Shown one piece after another: positions 49,025 to 57,202 of a stretch of 64,000 nucleotides of DNA (its first letter is position 1; each line of letters opens with the position of its first letter). The notes beneath the pieces are model-generated. The model was given only the letters and a program-made list of their open reading frames with translations, ran no database searches and was not told where the DNA came from. A program made the translations under genes and the position numbers. Source of the stretch: Caulobacter radicis (lineage in GTDB: Bacteria; Pseudomonadota; Alphaproteobacteria; Caulobacterales; Caulobacteraceae); contig NZ_QDKO01000019.1 of NCBI RefSeq assembly GCF_003094615.1, forward strand, positions 62,001 to 126,000. Direction: 5' to 3'.

Positions 49025-50479
49025 TCAAGGCGTATTCGCCCGTGCGATCAGCGCCGTCGTGCTCTGGCCCGCCTTCAGGTCGGCCAGCACCACGCGGCCG
49101 CCATTGGCCAGCACCACGTCCGAGCCGACCACGGTCTCTACCGTGTAGTCGGCGCCCTTGACCAGCACGTCCGGCTTGATGGCGGTGATCAGCTCCAGCG
49201 GGGTGTCCTCGTCGAACAGGGTGACCAGATCGACGGCCGACAGCGAGGCCAGCACCGCGGCGCGGGCGTCTTCCTTCTGCACCGGGCGGGTCGGGCCCTT
49301 CAGGCGCTGGACCGAGGCGTCGGTGTTGAGGCCCAGCACCAGGCGGTCGCAGGCGGCTTTCGCCTGAGCCAGAAGCGAGACGTGGCCGGGGTGCAGCAAA
49401 TCAAAGCAGCCGTTGGTGAAGCCGACCTTCAGGCCGCGCGCGCGCCAGCCGGCGACGATCTCGAGCATCCGGTCGCGGGCGGCGATCTTTTCCTGGCCGG
49501 GATCGCCGTGGGCGCCGGCCAGCACCGCCTTCAGCTCGGCGGCGGTGACGACGTCGGTGCCCAGCTTGGCGACCACCAGGCCGGCGGCGGCGTTGGCCAG
49601 GCGCGCGGCGGCGGGCAGGTCCGCCCCGGCGGCCAGCGACAGGGCCAGGGTGGCGGCCACGGTGTCGCCCGCGCCCGAGACGTCGAACACCTCCAGGGCG
49701 CTGGCCGGCAGGTGCACATGGGCCGCGCCGCGCTGCGACAGGGTCATGCCGGCCGCGCCGCGGGTGACCAGGGCGGCGGACAGGTTGGGGGCGGCGGAAA
49801 GGATCGCCTCGCCGGCGGCCTCGGCGGCTTCGTCGCCCGCGCCCGTCACGCCCGTGGCCTCGGCGGCCTCGCGGCGGTTGGGCTTGATCACCGTCGCGCC
49901 GTCATAGCGGGCGAGGTCGCGGCTCTTGGGGTCGACGATCACCGGCTTGCCGGCGGCGCGGGCGGCGGCGATGGCGGCCGCCAGGACGTCGGGCGTCAGC
50001 ACGCCCTTGGCGTAGTCGGACAGCACCACGACGTCGGCGGCGGCCAGGGCCTTCTCGAAGGCCGCCAGCACCAGGGCGGCGTCGGCGGGGTGGCGGTCCT
50101 CGCGGTCGGCGCGCAGCATCTGGTGCGAGGCGGCGACATAGCGGGTCTTCTCGGTGGTGCGGCGCGATGGATCGACGGCCAGGGCGCTGTCCAGGCCCGG
50201 CTCGCGCTCGACCAGGGCGGCCACCGCGCGGCCGGCGTCGTCGTCGCCGACCAGCCCGGCCAGCACCGCCCGCCCGCCGAGCGCGGCGACGTTGCGGGCC
50301 ACGTTGCCGGCCCCGCCCAGCATGGTCGTCTCACGCTCGATGGCGATCACCGCCACCGGCGCCTCGGGCGAGATGCGGTCGACCGCGCCATAGACGAACC
50401 GGTCGAGCATGACGTCGCCCAGCACCAGCACGGTCTTGCCGGAAAAGGCGTCGGGCAGGCGGGCCAGGGTGTCGTCCAT
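49025..50479 (-). CDS. hldE: Bifunctional heptose-7-phosphate kinase / ADP-heptose synthase
   Basis: HldE phosphorylates D-glycero-D-manno-heptose 7-phosphate at C1 and later joins the sugar 1-phosphate to ATP for LPS core synthesis. The 484-residue protein has an N-terminal PfkB kinase domain (GGAGNVARNVAALGG, and SGAGDTVAATLALSLAAG with the catalytic aspartate). The C-terminal adenylyltransferase domain has FTNGCFDLLHPGHVSLL. The length is normal. It complements gmhB at 4.8 kb, which catalyses the intermediate step, so the pathway is present except for gmhA and hldD. Intergenic repeats flank it on both sides. Confidence 0.95.
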   Translation of the reverse strand: MDDTLARLPDAFSGKTVLVLGDVMLDRFVYGAVDRISPEAPVAVIAIERETTMLGGAGNVARNVAALGGRAVLAGLVGDDDAGRAVAALVEREPGLDSALAVDPSRRTTEKTRYVAASHQMLRADREDRHPADAALVLAAFEKALAAADVVVLSDYAKGVLTPDVLAAAIAAARAAGKPVIVDPKSRDLARYDGATVIKPNRREAAEATGVTGAGDEAAEAAGEAILSAAPNLSAALVTRGAAGMTLSQRGAAHVHLPASALEVFDVSGAGDTVAATLALSLAAGADLPAAARLANAAAGLVVAKLGTDVVTAAELKAVLAGAHGDPGQEKIAARDRMLEIVAGWRARGLKVGFTNGCFDLLHPGHVSLLAQAKAACDRLVLGLNTDASVQRLKGPTRPVQKEDARAAVLASLSAVDLVTLFDEDTPLELITAIKPDVLVKGADYTVETVVGSDVVLANGGRVVLADLKAGQSTTALIARANTP

Positions 50480-50553
50480 GGAAGGGGGGCTCGTCGATGG
50501 GGGGAAGGCCGCTAATTGGGCGCATCAGGCGGAGAGGGCAAGAGGGCGGCGAA

Positions 50554-50686
50554 GATCCTCCCCCTCTGGGGGAGGTGGCCCGAAGGGCCGGAGGGGGGAC
50601 GTTTTCAGCTTTCAGGACGCCGGCCGTTTCATCAGCCACACCCCCTCCGTCGGCTTTGCCGACACCTCCCCCAGAGGGGGAGGATC
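50554..50686. repeat. Intergenic inverted-repeat element, copy B
   Basis: Arms at 50554-50600 and 50637-50686 begin and end with GATCCTCCCCCTCTGGGGGAGG in inverted orientation. The ~36 bases between also start GTTTTCAGC as in copy A. The right end touches the stop codon of the cation transporter gene (50686-50688). Confidence 0.8.
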
Positions 50687-51573
50687 TATCTGCGTGGATC
50701 GGGATGCAGCAGCACGTCGGCCGTCGGGAAGGCGGCCTTCACCCGGGCCTCGGCGGCGGTCATGATCGCGTGGGCTTCCGCCAGGCTCTGGCCGGCGGCG
50801 AGGTCCATGTGGCCTTGGACGTGGATGTGCGGGCCGGCCGCGCGGGTGCGCAGCTGGTGGACGCCGCCGATGCGCGGATCGTCGACCAGCAGGGCCAGGA
50901 TCCGTTCGCGCTCCTCGACGGGCAGCTCGTGGTCCATCAATTGGTCTGCGGCCTGGCGCAGCACCCCGACCGCGCCCCACAGCAGCCAGGCGGCGACCAC
51001 CAGGCCGGCGGCGGCGTCGACCCAGGTCCAGTCCAGCAGGGCCACGGCGGCCAGGCCGACCAGGGTGACGGCGTTGGAGGCCAGGTCGGCGGCGTAGTGG
51101 GCGTGGTCGCCGGCCACGGCCACCGAGCGCGTGCGGGCCATCACCGCGGCCTGGGCGCGGATCAGGGCCAGGGTCAGGGCGATGGAGACGACCATTACGC
51201 CCACGCCCCAGATCCCGTGCTCCACCGGTTTCGGGTTCAGCAGGCCGCCGATCGCCTCGCGCCCGATCAGGGCGGCCGAGGCGAAAACGAGGCCCGCCTG
51301 GATCAGGCTGGAGAAGGCCTCGGCCTTGCCGTGGCCGAAGCGGTGCTCGGCGTCGGGCGGCTCGGCCGCGTAGCGCACGGCGAAGAAGGTGATCAGCGAG
51401 GCGACGAGATCGAGGCCCGAGTCCGCCAGCGAGGCCAGCATGGCCAGCGAGCCGCTGGCGATCCAGGCCCCGCCCTTGATGACGATCAGTATGGCGGCCG
51501 TGCCCACCGACAGGGTGGTGATCCGGCGGGTGAGGGCCTGATGCTCGGCGGCGGAGGCGGCGGGCGCGGTCAT
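50686..51573 (-). CDS. Cation-diffusion-facilitator (CDF) metal transporter
   Basis: The 295-residue protein has about six membrane helices and a C-terminal cytoplasmic domain (about 205-290). The metal-site residues of FieF/YiiP-type exporters are present: DSGLD (DxxxD) in helix 2 and HYAAD (HxxxD) in helix 5. It should export divalent cations such as Zn2+ or Fe2+ in exchange for protons. The ATG at 51573 fits the family. It follows the TonB receptor gene on the same strand by 38 bases, so the receptor and exporter may be linked. The stop codon lies at the edge of repeat copy B. Confidence 0.92.
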   Translation of the reverse strand: MTAPAASAAEHQALTRRITTLSVGTAAILIVIKGGAWIASGSLAMLASLADSGLDLVASLITFFAVRYAAEPPDAEHRFGHGKAEAFSSLIQAGLVFASAALIGREAIGGLLNPKPVEHGIWGVGVMVVSIALTLALIRAQAAVMARTRSVAVAGDHAHYAADLASNAVTLVGLAAVALLDWTWVDAAAGLVVAAWLLWGAVGVLRQAADQLMDHELPVEERERILALLVDDPRIGGVHQLRTRAAGPHIHVQGHMDLAAGQSLAEAHAIMTAAEARVKAAFPTADVLLHPDPRR

Positions 51574-51611
51574 GCTTCAAGCAGTAGCACGACCGCGCCC
51601 AAGTTCAGCCC

Positions 51612-54473
51612 CTACTGCCGATAGGTCAGGCGGAAGTAGAAGTAGCGCCCCGGCGCGTCATAGGCGTTGGGGTCGAAGTTGTTGAGGCCGCAGCTGATGC
51701 AGCCCGGCGGGTCCTTGTCGAACAGGTTGTTGACGCCGAAGGCCACCGCGGTGGTCTCGCCCAGGAAGTCGGGCTTCCAGCGTAGCTGGGCGTCGACATA
51801 GGTGCGCGAGGCCAGCTTGGCGTCGGCGGCTTGCGTCTCCTTGATCGACGACAGGTAGCGGGCCGAGGCGCTGGCGCCCCAGTTCTTCCAGTCCCAGTCG
51901 ACGGTGAAGGTCGACTTGGTCTTCGGATAGGCCTGGTCGGGACTGCCGCGCTCGGTGCCCTCGCGCGGGATCTCGGTGAAGCCGGTGGCCGTCGGCACGA
52001 TCTCGGTGAACTCCAGCAGGAAGGTCGAGTACGACCGCACCGCCAGACGTCCGAAGCTGTAGTCCGGCGAGGTCCACAGCAGGTTCAGGTCGATGGCCCG
52101 GGTCTGGATGCCGCCGATGTTGATCAGCGGGTTGGTGATCGCCGCCACCTGGCCCGAGGCCGTGCGGGTGATGGTTGAGCAGGCCAGGGCGTCGGCCAGT
52201 TCGGCGCAGCGCGACAGCAGGCTTTCCCCCGACAGCGCCTGGATCGCCGAGTCCAGCTCGATGTCGGAGTAGGCCAGTTCGATCGAGCCGCCGCTGGCCC
52301 AGCTGGCCTCCTTCAGCGCTTTGGGCTCCCAGACGACGCTGAAGTTCTTGCTCTCGCTGGTCTCGGGCTTCAGGGCGTCGTTGCCGCTGGTGATCACCGA
52401 CAGCTGCGGATTGAGCTGCACGTAGGCGCCGCTGGCCGGTACGCCGGCGGCGACGCAGTTGGCCCGCACCGTCGCGCTGGCCGGGGTTCCGCCCGACAGG
52501 CCCAGCATGTCCGAGCAGGGGTCGGTGATCTCCTGGTCGAAGCGCGAGGCCGCGCCATAGAGCTCGCCGATCGACGGGGCCCGGAAGCCCTGGCCCCAGG
52601 AGGCGCGCACCAGCACGTCCTCTGTCGGCCGCCAGTTGAGGCCGGCCTTGTAGATCGAGTCAGAGCCCGACGTGGAATAGTCGAACCAGCGCCCGGCGCC
52701 CGAGATTTCCAGCCGGTGGATCAGCGGAAGGTCGGCCAGCAGCGGGGCGCGCAGTTCGAGATAGGCCTCGTCGACCTTGATCTTGCCCCTGGCCGGTTGG
52801 GCTGGGATGTCCGACGACAGGCCCGCCGCGACGATGGCGTCGGGCTGGAAGTAGCCCTTGGTCTCGCGGTGCTCATAGCCGGCGGCGAAGGCCAGCGGGC
52901 CGGCCGGCAGTTCGAACAAGTCGCCGGTCAGGTTGGCGGTGAAGTCGTGCAGCTCCTGCTGCGAGACGTCCTGCTGGGTGAAGCCGATGAAGTCCAGCAT
53001 CGCCGGGGTGATCGAGCCGACGCCGCCGAAGATGTTCAGCGGCACGCACGAGCCGGTGCAGCCCGAGACCGGCCCCAGGGCCTGCTGCACGCGCTGGGCG
53101 TTGATGTTGCCGGTGAAGCTCTGTTCGGCGTGGTTGCGCGAGGCGGTGTAGCCGACGTCCCAGTACCAGCGGCGCGAACCCACGGCCCAGTCGCCCGACA
53201 GGGTGGCGTTGACGTTCCAGGTGTCGACGGTCTGGGCGTAGTGGCGCGGCCCGGCCTCGATCATCCGCTGGCCGACGAAGGCGTAGGTGCCGCTGGTCAG
53301 GGTGAAGCCGAACGGGTTGTAGGGGTTGGTGGCGTCGATCGAGATGGTGTCGAGCAGGTTGCCGTTGCCGGCGTCGGGGCCGACGAACAGCGGGATCGGG
53401 GCGGCCTGGTTGGCCGATTTGCGCTGCACGTAGCTGCCGCGCACCTTCAGCTTGATGCTGTCGGTGAAGTCGTGGGTCACCGCGCCGAACAGGCTGACCC
53501 GTTCCGACGGGGTGACGATGTAGTTGTAGGGCTGGAAGTTGAAGCGGTCGGCGTCGCCGGCGAAGTTGCGGAAGCTGCTGCCCGCGCCGGTCGGATCCAG
53601 CGGCGTGTAGGTGGGCCGCACCCCGGCGGCCAGGGCCGCCTTCAGGGTCAGGTCCATGTCGCGGCCGGTATTGGGGTCGCTGACGATGAACCGGCCCAGC
53701 GGCGTGCCCGACGAACAGCCGCCCGACAGGCACGAGGTCCCGTAGGGGCTGGGATAGAGCGAGATGTCGCGGTCGGCCGACAGCACGCTCTTCTGCTTGA
53801 AGTAGCCGCCGCCGACCACGATGCTGGTCTTGCCCTCCGAGGCTCCCCACGAGACGTTGTAGTCCTGCGAGAAGCCGTCGCCCTCGCCGTAGCCGCCGAC
53901 CTGGGCCGACAGTTCCAGGCCCTGCTGGCGGTCGCGGGTAATGATGTTGATGACCCCGGCGATGGCGTCCGAGCCGTAGATCGGCGAGGCCCCCTCCTGC
54001 AGGATCTCGACATTGCGGATCATGGCGCTGGGGATGGTGTTGAGGTCCACGGCCCCCGGCACGCCCGAGGCCGAGGCCCCGCTGACCCAGCGCTGGCCGT
54101 CGACCAGCACCAGCGCCCGGCGCGAGCCCAGGTAGCGCAGGTCGATCTCGGCCGAGCCGGCGCCCACGCCGCCGCCGTCGGGCGGATTGCCGAAGTTGCC
54201 TGAGTTGTTGAACTTGGAATTGAGGCCGCCGCCGGCGGCCGGCACGCGCTGCAGCACGTCGACGATCGAGGTCAGGCCGGTCTTGGCGATCGCCTCCTGG
54301 TCGATCTGGAAGACGGTCTGGGTCTTGTCGAGCGGACTGACGCGGATGCGCGAGCCGGTGACCACGACGCCCTCGACGTCGGTGTCGGTCGGGGTCTGGG
54401 CGTGGGCCGCCAGCGGCGCGGCCGCGACGGAGGTCAGGAAGAGCGAAAGGAGTCCTTGGCCGATGCGGTTCAT
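51612..54473 (-). CDS. TonB-dependent outer-membrane receptor, large
   Basis: The 953-residue protein has a signal peptide (about 1-26, ending AAHAQ) and a TonB-box-like [11 protein letters not shown]. The plug has [33 protein letters not shown] and [23 protein letters not shown] large barrel follows, with the terminal [10 protein letters not shown] region and an aromatic C-terminus (FYFRLTYRQ). The plug wording and length resemble the Caulobacter-type long receptors for sugars or other organic substrates. The ATG at 54473 fits. It lies before the cation transporter gene on the same strand. A palindrome upstream at 54563-54577 may control it. Confidence 0.94.
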   Translation of the reverse strand: MNRIGQGLLSLFLTSVAAAPLAAHAQTPTDTDVEGVVVTGSRIRVSPLDKTQTVFQIDQEAIAKTGLTSIVDVLQRVPAAGGGLNSKFNNSGNFGNPPDGGGVGAGSAEIDLRYLGSRRALVLVDGQRWVSGASASGVPGAVDLNTIPSAMIRNVEILQEGASPIYGSDAIAGVINIITRDRQQGLELSAQVGGYGEGDGFSQDYNVSWGASEGKTSIVVGGGYFKQKSVLSADRDISLYPSPYGTSCLSGGCSSGTPLGRFIVSDPNTGRDMDLTLKAALAAGVRPTYTPLDPTGAGSSFRNFAGDADRFNFQPYNYIVTPSERVSLFGAVTHDFTDSIKLKVRGSYVQRKSANQAAPIPLFVGPDAGNGNLLDTISIDATNPYNPFGFTLTSGTYAFVGQRMIEAGPRHYAQTVDTWNVNATLSGDWAVGSRRWYWDVGYTASRNHAEQSFTGNINAQRVQQALGPVSGCTGSCVPLNIFGGVGSITPAMLDFIGFTQQDVSQQELHDFTANLTGDLFELPAGPLAFAAGYEHRETKGYFQPDAIVAAGLSSDIPAQPARGKIKVDEAYLELRAPLLADLPLIHRLEISGAGRWFDYSTSGSDSIYKAGLNWRPTEDVLVRASWGQGFRAPSIGELYGAASRFDQEITDPCSDMLGLSGGTPASATVRANCVAAGVPASGAYVQLNPQLSVITSGNDALKPETSESKNFSVVWEPKALKEASWASGGSIELAYSDIELDSAIQALSGESLLSRCAELADALACSTITRTASGQVAAITNPLINIGGIQTRAIDLNLLWTSPDYSFGRLAVRSYSTFLLEFTEIVPTATGFTEIPREGTERGSPDQAYPKTKSTFTVDWDWKNWGASASARYLSSIKETQAADAKLASRTYVDAQLRWKPDFLGETTAVAFGVNNLFDKDPPGCISCGLNNFDPNAYDAPGRYFYFRLTYRQ

Positions 54474-54562
54474 GCCGTCCCTCTTGCTGCGACATCCGTA
54501 TGGTCAAGGTTGAACTACGGATTCGCTCGCGCTGAAGGTGAATCGGCGGTCAAAAATGTGTC

Positions 54563-54577
54563 AAGTTCGGCGAACTT
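54563..54577. promoter_or_regulatory. Palindromic operator candidate upstream of the large TonB receptor
   Basis: AAGTTCG and CGAACTT are perfect 7-bp arms with one base between. They lie about 90 bases before the receptor ATG (minus strand) and overlap a TTGACA-like box at 54564-54559. This suits a repressor or activator of the receptor gene; the regulator is unknown. Confidence 0.45.
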
Positions 54578-54644
54578 CGATATGTGCTTTCGCTCTCATG
54601 TGTGTCTTTCGCAACAATCTTGCGCAACGGGGAAGCAGCGGCCG

Positions 54645-55739
54645 TCAGGCCGCCGCCCTGGGGCGGGGCCCGACATAGACCGACTGCGGACGAATGAGCT
54701 TGCCGCTGGCCTGCTGCTCGCGGGCGTGGGCGATCCAGCCGGCCGTGCGGCCGGCGGCGAACACGCAGGTGAAGGCCTGCGGCGGCAGGCCCAGGGCTTC
54801 GAGCAGGAGCGCGGTGTAGAACTCGACATTGGTTTCCAGCGGCCGGTCGGGCTTGCGACGGCGCAGGATGTCGAGGGCCGCGCGCTCCACCGCTTCGGCC
54901 AGGGCCAGGCGGCCGGGCAGGGCGCCGGCGCTCTTCGACAGCCGCGACAGGGCCGCCTTCAGGGCGTCGGCGCGGGGGTCGCGGACACGATAGATGCGAT
55001 GGCCGAAACCCATCAGCCGCTCGCCGGCGTCGAGCGCGGCCTCCAGCGAGGGGACGGCGTTGTCGGCCGAGCCGATGGCGTCCAGCATGTCGATCACCGG
55101 TCCCGGCGCGCCGCCGTGCAGCGGGCCCTTCAGCGTCGACAGCCCCGCCAGCACCGCCGAGCCCAGCCCCGCCCGCGTCGAGGCCGCCACCCGGGCGGCG
55201 AAGGTCGAGGCGTTGAGGCCGTGGTCGCAGACCGTGACCAGATAGGCGTCCAGCGCCCGGGCCTCGCCGTCGGTCGCCGGGGCGCCCCGGATCATCCGCA
55301 GCACGTCGGCGGCGTGGGGCAGGGCCGGATCGGGCGTGACCGCCTCCAGGTCCTGGCGACGGCGCAGGGCCGCGGCGGTGAACACGGCCGGCGCGGCGAT
55401 CAGCGCCAGGGCGTCTTGCAGGCTGTCGCCGTCGGGCAGGCGGGCCAAGAGGGCGCGCATGGCGTCATAGGGATCGCGGGCGGCCAGGGCGTCGTCGAGG
55501 GCCGCGACCTCGGCGAAGGCCCGGGCGCGGGCCTCGCCCAGGGCGGGCGTGAGATCGGTCGGCAGGTCGTCGAAGAAGCCGTCCAGCAGCAGGTGGACGG
55601 CGTCCTCGAAGCGGGCGCGGCCGGCCAGGTCTTCCACCGCCCAGCCGCGGATGGTCAGGCGGCCGGCCTGGCCGTCGACGTCGGAAAGCACGGTGGCGGC
55701 GGCGATCACGCCTTCGAGGCCGGCGGAAACTTGGACCAT
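54645..55739 (-). CDS. Citrate synthase family protein (citrate/2-methylcitrate synthase-like)
   Basis: The 364-residue protein has the citrate synthase start GVIAAATVLSDVDGQAGRL and the histidine segments DHGLNASTFAARV, GPLHGGAPGPVI and GFGHRIYRVRDPR, matching the three substrate/catalytic histidines. The catalytic aspartate position reads NVEFYTALLL, that is Glu for Asp. C-terminal FAAGRTAGWIAHAREQ binds CoA. The length is close to the normal ~370-430. AAAGGAG lies nine bases before the ATG. It is divergent from the HTH-bearing paralogue 76 bases away. It may be the main citrate synthase, a methylcitrate synthase or a low-activity partner. Confidence 0.85.
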   Translation of the reverse strand: MVQVSAGLEGVIAAATVLSDVDGQAGRLTIRGWAVEDLAGRARFEDAVHLLLDGFFDDLPTDLTPALGEARARAFAEVAALDDALAARDPYDAMRALLARLPDGDSLQDALALIAAPAVFTAAALRRRQDLEAVTPDPALPHAADVLRMIRGAPATDGEARALDAYLVTVCDHGLNASTFAARVAASTRAGLGSAVLAGLSTLKGPLHGGAPGPVIDMLDAIGSADNAVPSLEAALDAGERLMGFGHRIYRVRDPRADALKAALSRLSKSAGALPGRLALAEAVERAALDILRRRKPDRPLETNVEFYTALLLEALGLPPQAFTCVFAAGRTAGWIAHAREQQASGKLIRPQSVYVGPRPRAAA

Positions 55740-55780
55740 GACTGCGGTCTCCTTTCGCCCTCGATCTTGGTCCCGGCCCG

Positions 55781-55807
55781 TTGATCGTCAATCTTGATCA
55801 ATATAAT
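55781..55807 (+). promoter_or_regulatory. Candidate promoter/operator in the divergent citrate synthase intergenic region
   Basis: TTGATC at 55781-55786 and TATAAT at 55802-55807 are 15 bases apart. TATAAT lies only nine bases before the ATG at 55816, so transcription would start at or near the ATG. TTGAT-type half sites (55781, 55794 and inverted copies near 55806) could be regulator sites. Confidence 0.45.
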
Positions 55808-55815
55808 CAATATCC

Positions 55816-56964
55816 ATGGCGGATGATTGGCTCGATGCGGACCAGGCGATGGCGCGGCTCGGCGTGCGGCCCCAGACGCTGTACGCCTATGTCAGCCGGG
55901 GCCGGATCGAGGCTCACGCTCACCCCGAGGATCCGCGCCGCAGTCTCTATCGCGCCTCCGACGTGGCGGCGCTGGCGGGGCGCAAGGCGCGGGGCCGCAA
56001 GGCCGCCGACGTGGCCGCCGCCGCCATCGCCTGGGGCGAGCCGGTGCTGGCTTCGGCCATCACCACCGTGCGGGCGGGGCGGCTGTGGTATCGCGGCCAC
56101 GACGCCGTGGAGCTGGCCAGGACCGAAAGCTTCGAGGCCGTCGGCCGGCTGCTGCGCGACGATGCGGCCGAGGCGGCGGTGGCCGCCCACGCGCCGAGCC
56201 CGGCGCCGACGATCCGCGCCCGGCTGTTCGCCGATCTCGCCGCCCGCGCCGGCGAGGATCGCCCCGCCCGGGGGCGCGCGCCGCTGATGCTGGCCCAGGA
56301 GGCGGCGGGCCTGCTGGACCTGGTCGCCGACGCCGTGGCGGGGCGGGCGGGTGAGGGGCTGATCCACCAGCGGCTGGCCGCGGCCTGGGGCCTGGACGCG
56401 GCCGGCGGCGACCTGGTGCGCCGGGCGCTCGTCCTGCTGGCCGACCACGAGCTCAACGCCTCGACCTTCGCAGCAAGGGTCGCGGCGTCGACCGGCGCGT
56501 CGCTGTCGGCGTCTGCCCTGGCCGGCCTTTCGGCGTTGTCGGGACCACTGCACGGCGGCATGGCCGCCCGGGTCGAGGCCCTGGCCCGCGAGGCCAAACG
56601 GGAGGGCGCCGAGCGAGCGGTCGCCGTGCGTCTGGACCAGGGCGCGCCGCTGCCGGGCTTTGGCCATCCGCTCTATCCCGACGGCGATCCGCGCGCGGCG
56701 GCGCTGCTGGCGGCTTTCGATCCCGCGCCGGACATGGCCGCCTTGCACGCGGCGGTGGTCGCCGCCACGGGCCAGGCGGCCAATATCGACTTCGCCCTGG
56801 TCGCCCTGGCGCGGACCCTGAAGCTGCCTGACGACGCCCCCTTCGCCCTGTTCGCGGCCGGCCGCACCGCCGGCTGGCTGGCGCACGCCCTGGAGCAGGC
56901 CAGGACGGGCCGGCTGATCCGGCCGAGGGCGCGGTATGTGGGTGATGCTTTCCCTCCCCCTTGA
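55816..56964 (+). CDS. Citrate synthase-like protein with N-terminal helix-turn-helix domain
   Basis: The 382-residue protein starts with WLDADQAMARLGVRPQTLYAYVSRGRIEAH, an excisionase/MerR-like winged helix-turn-helix (about residues 4-55). A citrate synthase domain follows with DHELNASTFAARVAAST, GPLHGGMAARVEALAREA, GFGHPLYPDGDPRA and NIDFALVALARTL, which keeps the aspartate. FAAGRTAGWLAHALEQA is the CoA site. The combination suggests DNA binding tied to acetyl- or propionyl-CoA sensing, perhaps autoregulation with its divergent paralogue. No Shine-Dalgarno sequence precedes the ATG, and a TATAAT lies nine bases upstream. The last residues (FPPP and stop) are encoded inside repeat copy C. 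Confidence 0.85.
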   Translation: MADDWLDADQAMARLGVRPQTLYAYVSRGRIEAHAHPEDPRRSLYRASDVAALAGRKARGRKAADVAAAAIAWGEPVLASAITTVRAGRLWYRGHDAVELARTESFEAVGRLLRDDAAEAAVAAHAPSPAPTIRARLFADLAARAGEDRPARGRAPLMLAQEAAGLLDLVADAVAGRAGEGLIHQRLAAAWGLDAAGGDLVRRALVLLADHELNASTFAARVAASTGASLSASALAGLSALSGPLHGGMAARVEALAREAKREGAERAVAVRLDQGAPLPGFGHPLYPDGDPRAAALLAAFDPAPDMAALHAAVVAATGQAANIDFALVALARTLKLPDDAPFALFAAGRTAGWLAHALEQARTGRLIRPRARYVGDAFPPP

Positions 56965-57080
56965 TGGGGGAGGGGCAGGGGTGGGGGTGGTTGCTGACGA
57001 AGATGACGGGCGTCAGTGTTCGTCGGCCGGCGCTGTTGTCACCCCCATCCCCGGCCTTTCCCCATCAAGGGGGAGGGAGG
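56952..57080. repeat. Intergenic inverted-repeat element, copy C
   Basis: Arms at 56952-56990 and 57038-57080 share CCTCCCCCTTGATGGGG in inverted orientation and bracket ~47 bases. The left arm contains the stop codon of the HTH-citrate synthase gene. The same layout as copies A and B, with a diverged centre, marks one repeat family. Confidence 0.75.
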
Positions 57081-57082
57081 AT

Positions 57083-57122
57083 CAAAACAACAAAGGGGAG
57101 CGCTCGGGCCGGAGCGCTCCCC
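57083..57122 (-). terminator. Intrinsic terminator after gltB
   Basis: A perfect 11-bp stem (57095-57105 with 57112-57122) with a 6-base loop is followed on the minus strand by TTTGTTGTTTTG. It lies about 80 bases past the gltB stop. Confidence 0.85.
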
Positions 57123-57202
57123 TCGTCGTGCGGCGGGCTGGGAGGCGCGCCGCGCGGCCGTCGCCCCGGAAGAAGGCGACGGATCTCGTTGCGGGCGAGC
57201 CC

